Origin: Microbispora rosea
Lineage (GTDB): Bacteria > Actinomycetota > Actinomycetes > Streptosporangiales > Streptosporangiaceae
NCBI RefSeq assembly: GCF_900156315.1
Contig: NZ_FTNI01000001.1
Location: 372,001 to 436,000, forward strand
Length of the DNA stretch: 64,000 nucleotides
Direction of reading: 5' to 3'
This document shows positions 1 through 8,988 of the stretch, one piece after another; the first letter of the stretch is position 1, and the number at the start of each line of letters is the position of its first letter. The position numbers were made by a program, and so were the translations under genes. Below the pieces are notes generated by a model. It did not search any database. It was not told the DNA's origin and worked only from the letters and a program-made list of their open reading frames with translations.

Positions 1-513
1 GGTGGGGAGCTGTGGACCGTTGTCGAGTTCCAGCACGTCAAGCCGGGTAAGGGCGGTGCGTTCGTCCGCACCAAGCTCAAGAACATCCTGTCCGGGAAGG
101 TCGTCGACAAGACCTTCAACGCCGGCGTGAAGGTCGACGTGGCGAACGTCGACAAGCGCGACATGCAGTACTCCTACCTCGACGGCGACGACTTCGTGTT
201 CATGGACACCGAGACCTACGACATGGTCAACATCCCGCGTGACGTGGTGGGCAGCGCGGCCAACTACATGCTGGAGAACACGACCGCGACCATCGCCTTC
301 AACGAGGGCAACCCGCTGTACGTCGACCTCCCGGCGGCCGCGGAGCTGACGATCTCGCACACCGACCCGGGCCTGCAGGGCGACCGCTCCACCGGCGGCA
401 CCAAGCCCGCCACCCTGGAGACCGGCGCCGAGATCAAGGTCCCGCTCTTCATCACGACCGGCGAGAAGGTCAAGGTCGACACTCGCACCGGCGAGTACCT
501 CGGTCGGGCCTGA
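1..513 (+). CDS. efp: Elongation factor P, 5' end missing
   Basis: EF-P binds ribosomes stalled on polyproline stretches and promotes peptide-bond formation. The frame is open from base 1, so the first roughly 15-17 residues lie outside the window; about 170 residues remain of a family length near 187. The domain I tip loop reads KPGKGGAF, with the tip lysine at window codon 17. The C-terminal OB-fold signature around [16 protein letters not shown] and [12 protein letters not shown] is intact. nusB starts two bases after the stop, as in many actinobacteria. The loop is PGKGG rather than the palindromic PGKGP reported for some actinobacterial EF-Ps, so the modification state cannot be stated. 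Confidence 0.97.
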   Translation, partial: GGELWTVVEFQHVKPGKGGAFVRTKLKNILSGKVVDKTFNAGVKVDVANVDKRDMQYSYLDGDDFVFMDTETYDMVNIPRDVVGSAANYMLENTTATIAFNEGNPLYVDLPAAAELTISHTDPGLQGDRSTGGTKPATLETGAEIKVPLFITTGEKVKVDTRTGEYLGRA

Positions 514-514
514 C

Positions 515-925
515 GTGTCGGCTCGGGGGAAGGCCCGCCGCCGCGCGCTGGACATTCTCTTCGAGGCCGAGGCCCGGCAGCTCAGCCCACTCAACGTGCT
601 CGCCGAGCGGGTGGAGCGGGCCGACCCGCCGGTCAACGAGTACACCTCCTTCCTCGTCGAGGGCGTGGTCCGGCACCTGGACCGCATCGACGAGCTGATC
701 TCGACGTACGCCGAGGGCTGGACCCTGGAGCGCATGCCGGCCGTGGACCGCAACGTCCTGCGCGGCGGGACCTACGAGATGCTGTGGTCGGAGGAGGTTC
801 CGGAGGGCGTGGTCATCAGCGAGTGGGTGCACCTGGCCGCGGAGCTGTCGACCGACGAGTCGCCGCAGTTCGTCAACGGGCTGCTGGCCCGCTTCAAGCA
901 GCTCAAGCCCTCGCTTTCGCTCTGA
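515..925 (+). CDS. nusB: Transcription antitermination factor NusB
   Basis: NusB pairs with S10 (NusE) on boxA RNA during antitermination of rRNA transcription. The 136-residue all-helical protein has family landmarks: RRRALDILFEAE at the N-terminus, the central PAVDRNVLRGGTYEM stretch and a C-terminal PQFVNGLLARFKQL. It starts with GTG at base 515, two bases past the efp stop, so the two are translationally linked. Length and composition are normal for an actinobacterial NusB. Confidence 0.96.
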   Translation: MSARGKARRRALDILFEAEARQLSPLNVLAERVERADPPVNEYTSFLVEGVVRHLDRIDELISTYAEGWTLERMPAVDRNVLRGGTYEMLWSEEVPEGVVISEWVHLAAELSTDESPQFVNGLLARFKQLKPSLSL

Positions 926-982
926 CCCCACGGCCCCTCGGTCCGGCAGCCCGGCAGCTCCCGCGGCTGCGGCGGTTCCGGG

Positions 983-1030
983 AGGCCGACAGCTCCGAGA
1001 GGCCCGACAGCTCCGTCAGGCCCGATAGGG
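983..1030 (+). repeat. Short imperfect tandem repeat between nusB and the methyltransferase
   Basis: Three copies of a unit close to AGGCCCGACAGCTCC lie head to tail (983-999, 1000-1017, and a partial copy 1018-1030), a period of about 17-18 bp. The repeat sits in the 114-bp gap downstream of nusB. No convincing hairpin with a T-tract is seen, and the function is unknown. Confidence 0.6.
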
Positions 1031-1039
1031 AGGCCGTAA

Positions 1040-1762
1040 GTGCGTGACGCCACACGCCGCGCCGTCGTCTGGGAGGCGCTTCGCGCGCTCCTGGCCGAGC
1101 GGACGGCCGCCACCGGGCGCGACACGCTCGACATCGTCGACGCCGGCGGCGGCACGGGCGGTTTCGCCGTGCCGCTGGCCACGCTCGGGCACGCCGTGAC
1201 CGTGGTCGACCCGACCCCCGACTCGCTGGCCGCGCTGGAGCGCCGCGCCGCCGAGACGGGCGTCGGCGTGAAGGGCCTGCAGGGCGACGCCGCCGACCTC
1301 GGCGACCTGCTGGAGCCCGGCAGCGCCGACCTGGTGCTGTGCCACAGCGTGCTGGAGTACGTCGAGGACCCGGCGGGGGCGCTGGGCGCGGTCGGCGGCA
1401 TCCTGCGGCCGGGCGGCGTGGTGAGCGTGCTGGCCGCCAACTCGGTCGCCGCCGCCGTCCACCGCTCGCTGGCCGGTCACTTCGACGAGGCGCGCCGGGT
1501 GCTGTCGGACCCGGCGGGCCGCTGGGGCGACCGCGACCCCACGCCGCGCCGCTTCTCCCGCGAGACGCTGGGCGCGCTGCTCGCGGGCGCCGGGTTCACC
1601 GTCGGCGAGGTGCACGGCGTGCGGATCTTCGCCGACCTCGTCCCGGGCATGTTGGCCGAGGGCGACCCCGAGGGCCTCGTCGCGCTGGAGCGGGCGGCGG
1701 CCACCCATCCCGTGCTCCGCGACGTCGCCACCCAGATCCACGTCATCGCCTACCGCCAGTAG
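1040..1762 (+). CDS. Class I SAM-dependent methyltransferase
   Basis: Predicted cytosolic methyltransferase of 240 residues with a Rossmann fold. Motif I is IVDAGGGTGGFAVPLA (about residues 30-45), the acidic ribose-binding residue follows in VTVVDPTPDSL, motif II is LQGDAADL, and the post-motif segment is DLVLCHSVLEYVEDP. The C-terminal half resembles CmoM/SmtA-type enzymes, but the substrate cannot be assigned from sequence. The GTG start at 1040 follows a GGGAGG at 1027-1032. dinB begins 42 bp after the stop. Confidence 0.85.
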   Translation: MRDATRRAVVWEALRALLAERTAATGRDTLDIVDAGGGTGGFAVPLATLGHAVTVVDPTPDSLAALERRAAETGVGVKGLQGDAADLGDLLEPGSADLVLCHSVLEYVEDPAGALGAVGGILRPGGVVSVLAANSVAAAVHRSLAGHFDEARRVLSDPAGRWGDRDPTPRRFSRETLGALLAGAGFTVGEVHGVRIFADLVPGMLAEGDPEGLVALERAAATHPVLRDVATQIHVIAYRQ

Positions 1763-1804
1763 AAAAGACGTTCGGATAGCGCGGTGGTCGGGTAGGGTGA
1801 CCTC

Positions 1805-3049
1805 ATGTCCCGGAACCAGCTGCTGCCTCGGGATCCGTCGCCACCGCCGGACGGGCCGGTCGACGACAGCGGCTGCCACATCCTGCACGTGGACATGGAC
1901 GCCTTCTACGCCAGCGTCGAGCTGCTCGACCGTCCGGAGCTGCGGGGCACCCCGGTCATCGTCGGCGCCACCGGCGCGCGCGGGGTCGTGCTGAGCGCCA
2001 CCTACGAGGCCCGCAGGTTCGGGGTCCACTCGGCGATGCCGATGACCCGGGCCCGGCGCATCTGCCCGCAGGCCACGGTCATCCCGCCCCGCCACGCCGC
2101 GTACGCCGAGGTGTCCCGCGGCGTGATGGAGATCTTCAAGGCGATCACCCCCGAAGTGGAGCCGATCGCCTCCGACGAGGCGTTCCTCGACGTCGGCGGG
2201 GCCCGCCGCAGGCTCGGCAGCCCCGCGGACATCGCCCGGATGATCCGCGCCCAGGTGGCCGAGCGCTTCGGCATCACCTGCTCGGTGGGGGTGGCGAGCA
2301 CGAAGTTCGTGGCCAAGCTCGCCTCGCGCCAGTGCAAGCCGGACGGCCTGCTGGTGGTCCCGGCCGACCGGGTCGTGGAGTTCCTGCACCCGCTGCCCGT
2401 CGCCGCCCTGTGGGGCGTGGGAGAGCGCACCGAGCAGGCCCTCGTACGGCTGGGCATCCGCACCGTGGGAGACCTGGCCCAGGTGCCGGTGGCGACGCTC
2501 CAGCGCGAGTTCGGCGCCGTCGGCGCGCACCTTGCGGCCCTGGCCTGGGGGCGCGACGAACGCCGGGTGGTGCCGCACGCGCCCGACAAGAGCATCGGCA
2601 ACGAGGAGACGTTCCCGCACGACGTCGACGACCCCGAGACGATCAGGCGTGAGCTGCTGCGACTGTCGGAGCGGGTGGCCGCGCGCCTGCGGGCCGGTGG
2701 GCACGTCGGCCGCACGGTCAGCGTCAAACTCCGTCGATCCGACTTCACGACCATCACCCGGTCGCGTACGCTGCGCGAGGCGACCGACGTCGCGAAGGAG
2801 ATTTTCGACACATCATGCGAGCTCTACGAGGCCGCCGGGCTGGAGCGGGTGCGGTTGCGGCTGGTCGGCGTGCGTGTGGAGAACCTGATCCCGGCCGCCG
2901 CGGCGACGCGTCAGCTGGGCCTGGGGGAGCGGGAGACCGGCTGGCGGGAGGCCGAACAGGCCATGGACCGGGCGGCTCGCCGTTTCGGCCCGGACGCGGT
3001 GAAGCCGGCATCGCTTGTTCGGCGTCCGTTTGGTCCAATAGGTCTATGA
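1805..3049 (+). CDS. dinB: DNA polymerase IV (Y family)
   Basis: Translesion polymerase of 414 residues. The metal-binding motifs are HVDMDAFYASVE near residue 30 and SDEAFLDV near residue 120. These are followed by the thumb/helix-hairpin-helix region (LWGVGERTEQALVRLGI) and a little-finger domain (KSIGNEETFPHD onward). A QLGLG stretch about 40 residues before the C-terminus is a plausible beta-clamp-binding motif. The ATG start has only weak ribosome-binding sequence. No LexA-type box was recognised in the 42 bp upstream. Confidence 0.95.
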   Translation: MSRNQLLPRDPSPPPDGPVDDSGCHILHVDMDAFYASVELLDRPELRGTPVIVGATGARGVVLSATYEARRFGVHSAMPMTRARRICPQATVIPPRHAAYAEVSRGVMEIFKAITPEVEPIASDEAFLDVGGARRRLGSPADIARMIRAQVAERFGITCSVGVASTKFVAKLASRQCKPDGLLVVPADRVVEFLHPLPVAALWGVGERTEQALVRLGIRTVGDLAQVPVATLQREFGAVGAHLAALAWGRDERRVVPHAPDKSIGNEETFPHDVDDPETIRRELLRLSERVAARLRAGGHVGRTVSVKLRRSDFTTITRSRTLREATDVAKEIFDTSCELYEAAGLERVRLRLVGVRVENLIPAAAATRQLGLGERETGWREAEQAMDRAARRFGPDAVKPASLVRRPFGPIGL

Positions 3050-3196
3050 CGTCACCTCCGGTTTGGACCGCGTTGGACGTTTTCTTTCGCCTACGTCTGA
3101 GGCCTCGTATTCTGGGGATAACCGACCGCGAGGTTCGGACACCCCGTGTCGTCCGTTGCCGTCTTCCCCTGAATGGGGCCGTCCTTGGGAGGCGCC

Positions 3197-3574
3197 GTGC
3201 CGCTGTCTGAGCACGAGCAGCGCTTGCTCGACCAGATCGAGCAGGCCCTCTATGCCGAGGACCCGAAGTGGGCGAACACCGTACGGATCAGCGATCCGCG
3301 CAGCCACTACAAGCGCCGCCTGGTGAAGGCCTCCATAGGCTTCGCACTCGGCGTGGTCCTGCTGATGGTCGGCGTCGTCGCGGCCCAGATCTGGCTCGGT
3401 GCCGCCGGCTTCGTGGTCATGCTGGCCACCTGCCTGTGGGGCCTGTCGAGCTGGAAGCGTATGAACGGGTTCGGTGACTCCCCGCCGACCCGCAGCCGCG
3501 GCCGCCGCCCCCAGCGCCAGAGCTTCATGGAGCGCATGGAAGAGCGCTGGCGCCGCCGCCACGACGAGCACTGA
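3197..3574 (+). CDS. DUF3040 two-TM membrane protein
   Basis: Small membrane protein of 125 residues typical of actinobacteria. The N-terminus MPLSEHEQRLLDQIEQALYAEDPKW is the DUF3040 signature. Two hydrophobic segments follow (about residues 45-65 and 69-88) and then a very basic tail rich in Arg. The GTG at 3197 is preferred to upstream candidates because GGGAGG lies just before it and the family starts with MPLSEHE. The function is unknown; the gene is frequent near division genes, and here it stands alone with its own 150-bp upstream gap. Confidence 0.88.
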   Translation: MPLSEHEQRLLDQIEQALYAEDPKWANTVRISDPRSHYKRRLVKASIGFALGVVLLMVGVVAAQIWLGAAGFVVMLATCLWGLSSWKRMNGFGDSPPTRSRGRRPQRQSFMERMEERWRRRHDEH

Positions 3575-3599
3575 TCCCCATCTGAATCCGAGCCACCGC

Positions 3600-3626
3600 C
3601 GGTGGGCCCGCTTCCCGGGCCCACCG
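3600..3626. terminator. Hairpin between converging genes
   Basis: Perfect 11-bp inverted repeat CGGTGGGCCCG / CGGGCCCACCG with a 5-base loop, 26 bp after the DUF3040 stop and before the end of the oppositely oriented transglutaminase gene. There is no strong T-tract, as is common in actinomycetes. Confidence 0.7.
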
Positions 3627-3694
3627 AGTCGTCTGCGGCGACCGGCGCCCCCGGCCCCCTCTCGTCTGACGAGCGGCCGCCGGGGGCCGGCCGA

Positions 3695-6139
3695 TCAGCG
3701 GCGGGAGCCGGTGAGGGTCCGCTCCCTGTCGAGGTCGCCCGCTCCGGCCCGGGCGTCGCCCGGGCGCTCCGGCGTGACCGTTCGCGTTCCATCGGGCCGC
3801 GCCCGCCAGAGCCGGGGCCGCAGTCCCTCCAGCCGGTCGAACACGTCGAGCGCGCCCTCGCCGGCCGCCCGCACCCGCAGCAGGACGGACATCGGGGCGA
3901 ACACGGCCCCCAGGCGCCGCCACCGTGAGGCCTTCGACGCCAGATCGCGCCTGATCCGGTGCAGGTCCGCCGGTGCGGGCCCCGACGCCGAGGGCGTGGG
4001 AGCGTACCTGAGTCGTTCCTCGGACGTGACGACGCGGGTGAGCGACTCGGCGGCCTGCGGCCCGAGCGCGTATCGCTCGCCGATCCTGCGGCCGAGCGCG
4101 CGCGGCGTCTCGCTCGGCTCCCCGGCCATCCCCAGGTCCGTGAGCATGTCGCGCAGCTCGGCCCAGGCCGCGTGGCCTCCCGTCGCCGTCCGCGTGATCC
4201 GGCGAAGGCGGCGGCGGCGCATCGCGAGCCGCGCGGCGGCGGGCAGCAACAGCAGCGCGAGCGCGGCGGCGGCGCCGATGCCGATCTTGACGGGCACGGG
4301 CGTGCCCGGGTCGGCCGCGATGGCCGTGCCGTCGAGGTCGCGGTCGAGCTGGCGTGGGTTCGGCCGGGCCGGCCCCGCGCTCTGGTCGCCGTCGTCCTCC
4401 TCGTTCGCCGACGGCCCGTCGGACGGGTTCGCCGTGGGACCGTCCGTCGGCGTGACGGGCAGCGAGTACAGCGGCACCTGGGCCGTGCCCTGCCCGGCGG
4501 CCCCGGCGGGGGTGGGCTCGAACCGCAGCCAGCCGATCCCGTCGAAGAACAGCTCCGGCCAGGCGTGGGCGTCGTGGGTGCGGACCGTCCACTCGTCGCC
4601 GATCTTGGTGCCGCCCGTGTATCCGATCGACACCCGCGCCGGGATGTTGAGCAGGCGCGCCATCACGGCCATCGCCCCGGCGAACTGCTCGCAGTAGCCG
4701 GTGCGGTCGCGCAGCAGGAAGCGGGACAGCGCCTGCGCGCCCGACCCCGACGCGCGCACGTCGTAGGTGAACCGGCCGTTCCGGGTGAACCACTCCTGTA
4801 GCGCCACCGCGGCCTCGTACGGTGTGGCGGCGTCGGCGGTGACCCGGCGCGCGAGGGCGGCCACCCGGGGGTCGATCCCGTCGGGCAGTTGCAGGTAGCG
4901 GTCGCTTTCCGGGAGGGTCACCGCCGTGCGCAGCTCGGTCACGGTGGGATCGGGCTCCTCGGTCACCACCCGATAGTCCAGCCCGGCCGCCTCGTCATCG
5001 GTGGAGAAGACCATGAGCGAGGACCGGTCCGCCCGCCAGTCGCCGTCCGCGTCGACCTGCCTGGCCGGATACGGCAGCGGCAGGAAGTTGAGCTTGTCGA
5101 TCTCATCGCTCATCGTGACCCGCATCTCGGCGCGCTTCACCGAGACCCCTGGCCGGAGCCCGGGAGCGGGCGGCAGCGGCCCCTCCGACACGCGGTCCTC
5201 CGGGCGTCCGCGCAGCGGGGCCAGCGTCCACTTCGTCCCGTCGAAGATGTCGAGAGAGTAGATCCGCAGGTAGCGCGGCACGTTGTCGCTGCTGGTGTAG
5301 GTGAGCACGGTCGCGTTGCGCTGCTGCCTGAGCTGGCCGCCGAGCTTGGCGATGGCGTCGGGGATGCCGATGTTGCCGCCGCCCCCGCCGAGGCCGTTGC
5401 CGACGCCGAAGCCGAACAGCGGATCGGGGGAGAGGGCGGGTAGCACCGCGGGCACCAGGACCGCCAGCGCGATCGCCGTCACGCCGATGCGCTTGCCCGA
5501 CAGGGCGAGCCGCTCGGTGTCGGGAGCGGCGCCGCGCGCGGAGCCGGCGGAACGGCGTACCACGACGGCCCGGCCCCAGCGGCTCAGGCGCTCCCGCCCG
5601 TCGGCGACGAGCAGGCCGACGTAACCGAACGCCGCGACGACGAACGCGATCCACCCGATCGGCTCCGTGATCACCGCTGCGGGCACGGTGAACAGGGCGA
5701 GCAGCGGCAGCCCGGCCAGCGCCGCCCGGCGCAGCCGCACCGCGAGGACGTCCACGAGCAGGGCGATCAGCGCCACGCCCGCCGTGGTGAGCAGCATGAT
5801 GCCGGCGTTGTCCGGCACCGGGGCGGCGTACCGCTGGATGTCGTCGAACCCGGAGCCGATCAGCTCGGCCAGCCCGGCGAGCGAGTCCTTGGTCGGGATG
5901 ATCCGCAGCCATGCCTCGTCCGGCGTGAAGACGAGCGTCAGGTAGAGCAGGACCGCCACGGGTGTCACGGCGGGCGCCACCCACGGGCGGGCGCCCAGGT
6001 GGGAGGCCACCGCCCCGGCCACGGTGGTGACGAGGATCGCCCCCAGACAGGACCAGAACCAGGTGCCGCCCTCGAAGAGCGGGTAGAGCGTGATCGTGAC
6101 GGCCGCCGTGGCCAGCCCTGCCGCAACCGGCAGTTTCAT
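3695..6139 (-). CDS. Membrane transglutaminase-like protein (DUF3488 + transglutaminase core)
   Basis: Predicted polytopic membrane protein of 814 residues. About six N-terminal TM helices (residues 1-230) precede a large extracytoplasmic region. The transglutaminase-like papain-fold core follows, with catalytic Cys483 in RTGYCEQFAGAM and His525 in THDAHAWPELFF. After it come a Pro/Asp-rich stretch, one more TM helix (IGIGAAAALALLLLPAAARL) and a cytosolic DUF4129-like tail. It is the last gene of moxR / DUF58 / this gene, 35 bp after DUF58. Such triplets are thought to be envelope-associated, but the substrate is unknown. Confidence 0.9.
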   Translation of the reverse strand: MKLPVAAGLATAAVTITLYPLFEGGTWFWSCLGAILVTTVAGAVASHLGARPWVAPAVTPVAVLLYLTLVFTPDEAWLRIIPTKDSLAGLAELIGSGFDDIQRYAAPVPDNAGIMLLTTAGVALIALLVDVLAVRLRRAALAGLPLLALFTVPAAVITEPIGWIAFVVAAFGYVGLLVADGRERLSRWGRAVVVRRSAGSARGAAPDTERLALSGKRIGVTAIALAVLVPAVLPALSPDPLFGFGVGNGLGGGGGNIGIPDAIAKLGGQLRQQRNATVLTYTSSDNVPRYLRIYSLDIFDGTKWTLAPLRGRPEDRVSEGPLPPAPGLRPGVSVKRAEMRVTMSDEIDKLNFLPLPYPARQVDADGDWRADRSSLMVFSTDDEAAGLDYRVVTEEPDPTVTELRTAVTLPESDRYLQLPDGIDPRVAALARRVTADAATPYEAAVALQEWFTRNGRFTYDVRASGSGAQALSRFLLRDRTGYCEQFAGAMAVMARLLNIPARVSIGYTGGTKIGDEWTVRTHDAHAWPELFFDGIGWLRFEPTPAGAAGQGTAQVPLYSLPVTPTDGPTANPSDGPSANEEDDGDQSAGPARPNPRQLDRDLDGTAIAADPGTPVPVKIGIGAAAALALLLLPAAARLAMRRRRLRRITRTATGGHAAWAELRDMLTDLGMAGEPSETPRALGRRIGERYALGPQAAESLTRVVTSEERLRYAPTPSASGPAPADLHRIRRDLASKASRWRRLGAVFAPMSVLLRVRAAGEGALDVFDRLEGLRPRLWRARPDGTRTVTPERPGDARAGAGDLDRERTLTGSRR

Positions 6140-6174
6140 TGCTTCCTACCTTCCGTCCCGCCGGAGCGGCCGGC

Positions 6175-7431
6175 TCAGGCCGCGCTCCTCTTGTTTCCGG
6201 CCTCCGGCCACACGCCGGCGAGCGAGGCGCCCGCGGGCAGGTCGAGCACCCGCCACCCCGCACCGGTCAGGATCGACCGCGCGGCTCGCGCGTTCTCCTC
6301 GGCGACGGCGTCCCAGGAGGCCCCGTGCCCGGAAGCGCGGTCCCAGGAGGCGAGATCGAGCAGGATCGCGACGGCGGTCACGCCCGCGTGCCTGAGCTGG
6401 GCGAGAGTCCGGGCCTCCTCGGGGTCGAGCGCCCCGAGGACCGCGATGATCAGCCCCTCACCGCCGCCCTGGCGCAGCGCGCCGACGCCGTGTTCCAGTG
6501 AGCGCGCCGTGCTCGGCCGGACGACGGCGAGGGTGTCGAGCAGCGACCACGACTGGCCGGTGTCCACCACGTGCCGCGCGCCCTGGTCGGTGACCAGGCG
6601 CAGGGCGAGCCCCTCCGCGGACAGGTGCACGCCGATGGACGCGGCGGCGGAGACCGCGACCTCGAACGACGAGCGCGGCCCCTCGCCCCGGTGGGCGTGC
6701 CTGCGGGTGTCGAGCAGCAGCGCGCCCCGGCTCTGCCACTCCTGCTCCTCGCGCCTGACCATCAGCTCGCCGTGCCGCGCGGTCGAGCGCCAGTGGACCC
6801 GGCGCAGGTCGTCGCCCTGCCGGTACTCGCGGGGCGCCACGTCGTCGTCGCCCGCCGCCGCGACCGACCGCGTACGGCTGTCGCCGCCGCCGCTGTACTC
6901 GCCGGAAAGGCGCACCGGCGGCAGCGGCACCACCTCGGGCGTGACCACGAGCGTGTCGGTGATGGTGAACGAGCGGGCCAGCTCGACCAGCCCGAACGGG
7001 TCGGCGATCCGCACCGAGAGCGGCCCGATCGGGAAGCGCCCGCGCAGGTCCGAGCTCACCTTGTAGTCGATCTCCCGGACGCCGCGCGACTCCATCCGGT
7101 CGAGGACGAACCTCGGCCGCGTGCCCAGCGCGTACTGCAGGGTGTCCTCCACCAGCAGCAGTCCGGTGGGCAGCCGGGTGACGTTCTCCAGCCGCAGGGT
7201 GACCGTGGTCTCCTCGCCGGCCTGTACCCGCGCCGGGGTGAGCCGTCTGGCGCAGGCCAGCCGGTAACGCGTGCGGGCCACGACCAGCGACGCGATCAAC
7301 GGCATCGCGATGATCATCACGGACACGCGCAGCAGGTCCTGCTCGCCGAGGACGAGGGCGCACAGCAGGGCCGCCACGCCCGAGGCGAGGAACGAGCGTC
7401 CTCGCGGGGTCAGAGCCTTCAGCCCGATCAT
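6175..7431 (-). CDS. DUF58 membrane-anchored protein
   Basis: 418 residues. Two N-terminal TM helices lie at about residues 13-50, followed by a beta-rich extracytoplasmic part and the DUF58 signature YRQGDDLRRVHWRSTARHGELMVRREEQE around residues 200-230, inside a von Willebrand A-like fold. DUF58 proteins are regular partners of MoxR AAA ATPases. The gene lies 77 bp after moxR and 35 bp before the transglutaminase gene, consistent with one transcript. Confidence 0.9.
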   Translation of the reverse strand: MIGLKALTPRGRSFLASGVAALLCALVLGEQDLLRVSVMIIAMPLIASLVVARTRYRLACARRLTPARVQAGEETTVTLRLENVTRLPTGLLLVEDTLQYALGTRPRFVLDRMESRGVREIDYKVSSDLRGRFPIGPLSVRIADPFGLVELARSFTITDTLVVTPEVVPLPPVRLSGEYSGGGDSRTRSVAAAGDDDVAPREYRQGDDLRRVHWRSTARHGELMVRREEQEWQSRGALLLDTRRHAHRGEGPRSSFEVAVSAAASIGVHLSAEGLALRLVTDQGARHVVDTGQSWSLLDTLAVVRPSTARSLEHGVGALRQGGGEGLIIAVLGALDPEEARTLAQLRHAGVTAVAILLDLASWDRASGHGASWDAVAEENARAARSILTGAGWRVLDLPAGASLAGVWPEAGNKRSAA

Positions 7432-7508
7432 GGGCCCTCCGTCACTTGCTCACTGTCGCGTCGCCGGGCGCGCACCGGCCCCACTCGCACCCTGCTCACT
7501 CGCGTCCG

Positions 7509-8489
7509 CTACTTGGCGTCGGGGACCGGGACGCGCCGCACCAGCTCGCCGACGAGCTGTTCGGGGTGGCGGCGCTGCCCCTGCGCCTCCAGGCTGGGCA
7601 GCAGGCGGTGCGCCAGCACGGGGACGGCCAGGTCCTGCAGGTCGTCCGGGATCACGTAGTCGCGGCCGGACAGCGCGGCGTGGGCCCGCGCGCTGCGCAC
7701 CAGATGAAGGGTGGCACGCGGGGAGGCGCCGAGCCGCAGGTCGGGGGAGTGCCTGGTGGCCGAGACCAGGTCGACGGCGTAGCGCTTGACCGGCTGGGAG
7801 ACGTAGACCGCGCGCACGGCCTGGATCAGCGCGGCCACCTCGGTCGTGGTCGCCACCGCCTCCATCTTGTCCAGCGGCTGTGAGGCGCCGTGCACGTCGA
7901 GCATCTCCAGTTCGGCGGCCGGTTCCGGGTATCCCATGGCGATCTTGGCGGTGAAGCGGTCGCGCTGCGCCTCGGGGAGGGGATAGGTGCCCTCCATCTC
8001 GATCGGGTTCTGGGTCGCGATGACCATGAACGGCGACTCCAGCGCGTAGGTCACGCCGTCGACCGTGACCTGATGCTCCTCCATGCACTCAAGGAGGGCG
8101 GACTGCGTCTTGGGGGAGGCGCGGTTGATCTCGTCGCCGACGACGATGTTGGCGAAGACCGGTCCGGGCTTGAACTCGAACTCCCGCGTCTGCTGGTTGT
8201 ACGCGCTGACACCGGTGATGTCGCTCGGCAGCAGGTCGGGGGTGAACTGGACGCGCTTGACCGGGCAGTCGATAGAGCGCGCCAAGGCCTTGGCGAGCAT
8301 CGTCTTGCCCACGCCGGGCACGTCCTCGATCAGCAGGTGGCCCTCCGCCAGGAGCACGGTGATAGTGAGGCGGACGACGTCGCTCTTGCCCTCGATCACT
8401 GATTCGATCGAGTTGCGGATCCGGTGGGCGGTGTCGATCAGATCCTCGAGCCGGGCTGAAGCATCGGTGACGTCGGGAGTTACTGCCAC
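7509..8489 (-). CDS. MoxR-family AAA+ ATPase
   Basis: 326 residues. Walker A is EDVPGVGKTMLAKALA (about residues 57-72), Walker B is VVGDEINRASPKTQ, and sensor 1 lies in MVIATQNPIEMEGTYPLPEAQ. MoxR ATPases act as chaperones for VWA-domain partners, here presumably the DUF58 protein just downstream. It is the first gene of the minus-strand operon. The ATG at 8489 is the first in frame, and the N-terminus matches family length (about 320-340). Confidence 0.94.
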   Translation of the reverse strand: MAVTPDVTDASARLEDLIDTAHRIRNSIESVIEGKSDVVRLTITVLLAEGHLLIEDVPGVGKTMLAKALARSIDCPVKRVQFTPDLLPSDITGVSAYNQQTREFEFKPGPVFANIVVGDEINRASPKTQSALLECMEEHQVTVDGVTYALESPFMVIATQNPIEMEGTYPLPEAQRDRFTAKIAMGYPEPAAELEMLDVHGASQPLDKMEAVATTTEVAALIQAVRAVYVSQPVKRYAVDLVSATRHSPDLRLGASPRATLHLVRSARAHAALSGRDYVIPDDLQDLAVPVLAHRLLPSLEAQGQRRHPEQLVGELVRRVPVPDAK

Positions 8490-8896
8490 CAGGCCTCCAT
8501 GAGGGTGCGTCCCCGAGAATGGGGCGTTATACGTTCCTTTTCCATTCTGTGTACCGACCCTATGTCCCCTCTGGTTCTGGGGCGACTTTGTCCGGAAATC
8601 CGGGTGAACTGCCCACAGTGTTGTGGCATCCCTTCACGGTCACGTGGCGCGTTCGTCCGAATCCCGTGACATCCCGTGACACGTGAAGCCGCGGCGCCCC
8701 GGCGCGCTCCACTTCCCCCCACCGAGTTCCTCCACCGGGCTCCCGGTGCCGCCGGGAACCCCGTACGCGCCGGGGTTTCCGTGATGCCCGACACGCCCGC
8801 GCGAGGGGTGGGGGCGCCGCCGCGCCCCACTCCGACCCACCCCGTTTCACCTGCGAAAACGCCGCCGATTTTGAATGCCGACACGTTCAGAATCAG
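8490..8896. other. Intergenic region between moxR and mraZ
   Basis: About 400 bp between divergent operons with no credible gene. It contains a perfect direct repeat of ATCCCGTGAC at 8661-8670 and 8671-8680. This is flanked by inverted elements CTTCACG (8632-8638) and CGTGAAG (8682-8688), which together suggest a protein-binding site. The moxR promoter must lie here but no clear -35/-10 pair was found. Confidence 0.5.
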
Positions 8897-8924
8897 TTGA
8901 CGGTGGGGAGAAGTGGAGTATGGT
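8897..8924 (+). promoter_or_regulatory. Predicted dcw/mraZ promoter
   Basis: TTGACG (8897-8902), a 16-bp spacer and TATGGT (8919-8924) match a primary sigma-factor promoter, placing the start of transcription near 8931, about 58 bp before the mraZ start codon. Its spacer and -10 element are overlaid by the GTGG repeats described next. Confidence 0.65.
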
Positions 8925-8938
8925 GGTGCGCAGTGGAG
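8903..8938 (+). promoter_or_regulatory. MraZ operator: four GTGGNG repeats at exact 10-bp spacing
   Basis: GTGGGG, GTGGAG, GTGGTG and GTGGAG start at 8903, 8913, 8923 and 8933. MraZ of E. coli is known to bind direct TGGGN repeats separated by 5 bp, that is, one per helical turn. The same geometry is seen here, spanning the promoter spacer, the -10 element and the start site, so autorepression is the natural reading. Confidence 0.75.
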
Positions 8939-8988
8939 GGCAGGGGCTATAGCGCTGAGCGCTCCGCAAGGCACAGGAGGTGGGTCCG

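Noticed and set aside
1016..2704. Long open frame on the minus strand opposite the methyltransferase and dinB
   Set aside because: It mirrors strong third-position GC bias of the real genes, has a His/Arg/Gly-rich product without any domain, and spans two clear genes. The same reasoning removes the long opposite frames at 11985-14723, 13987-15600, 20681-22138, 43753-46596 and 60829-63948.
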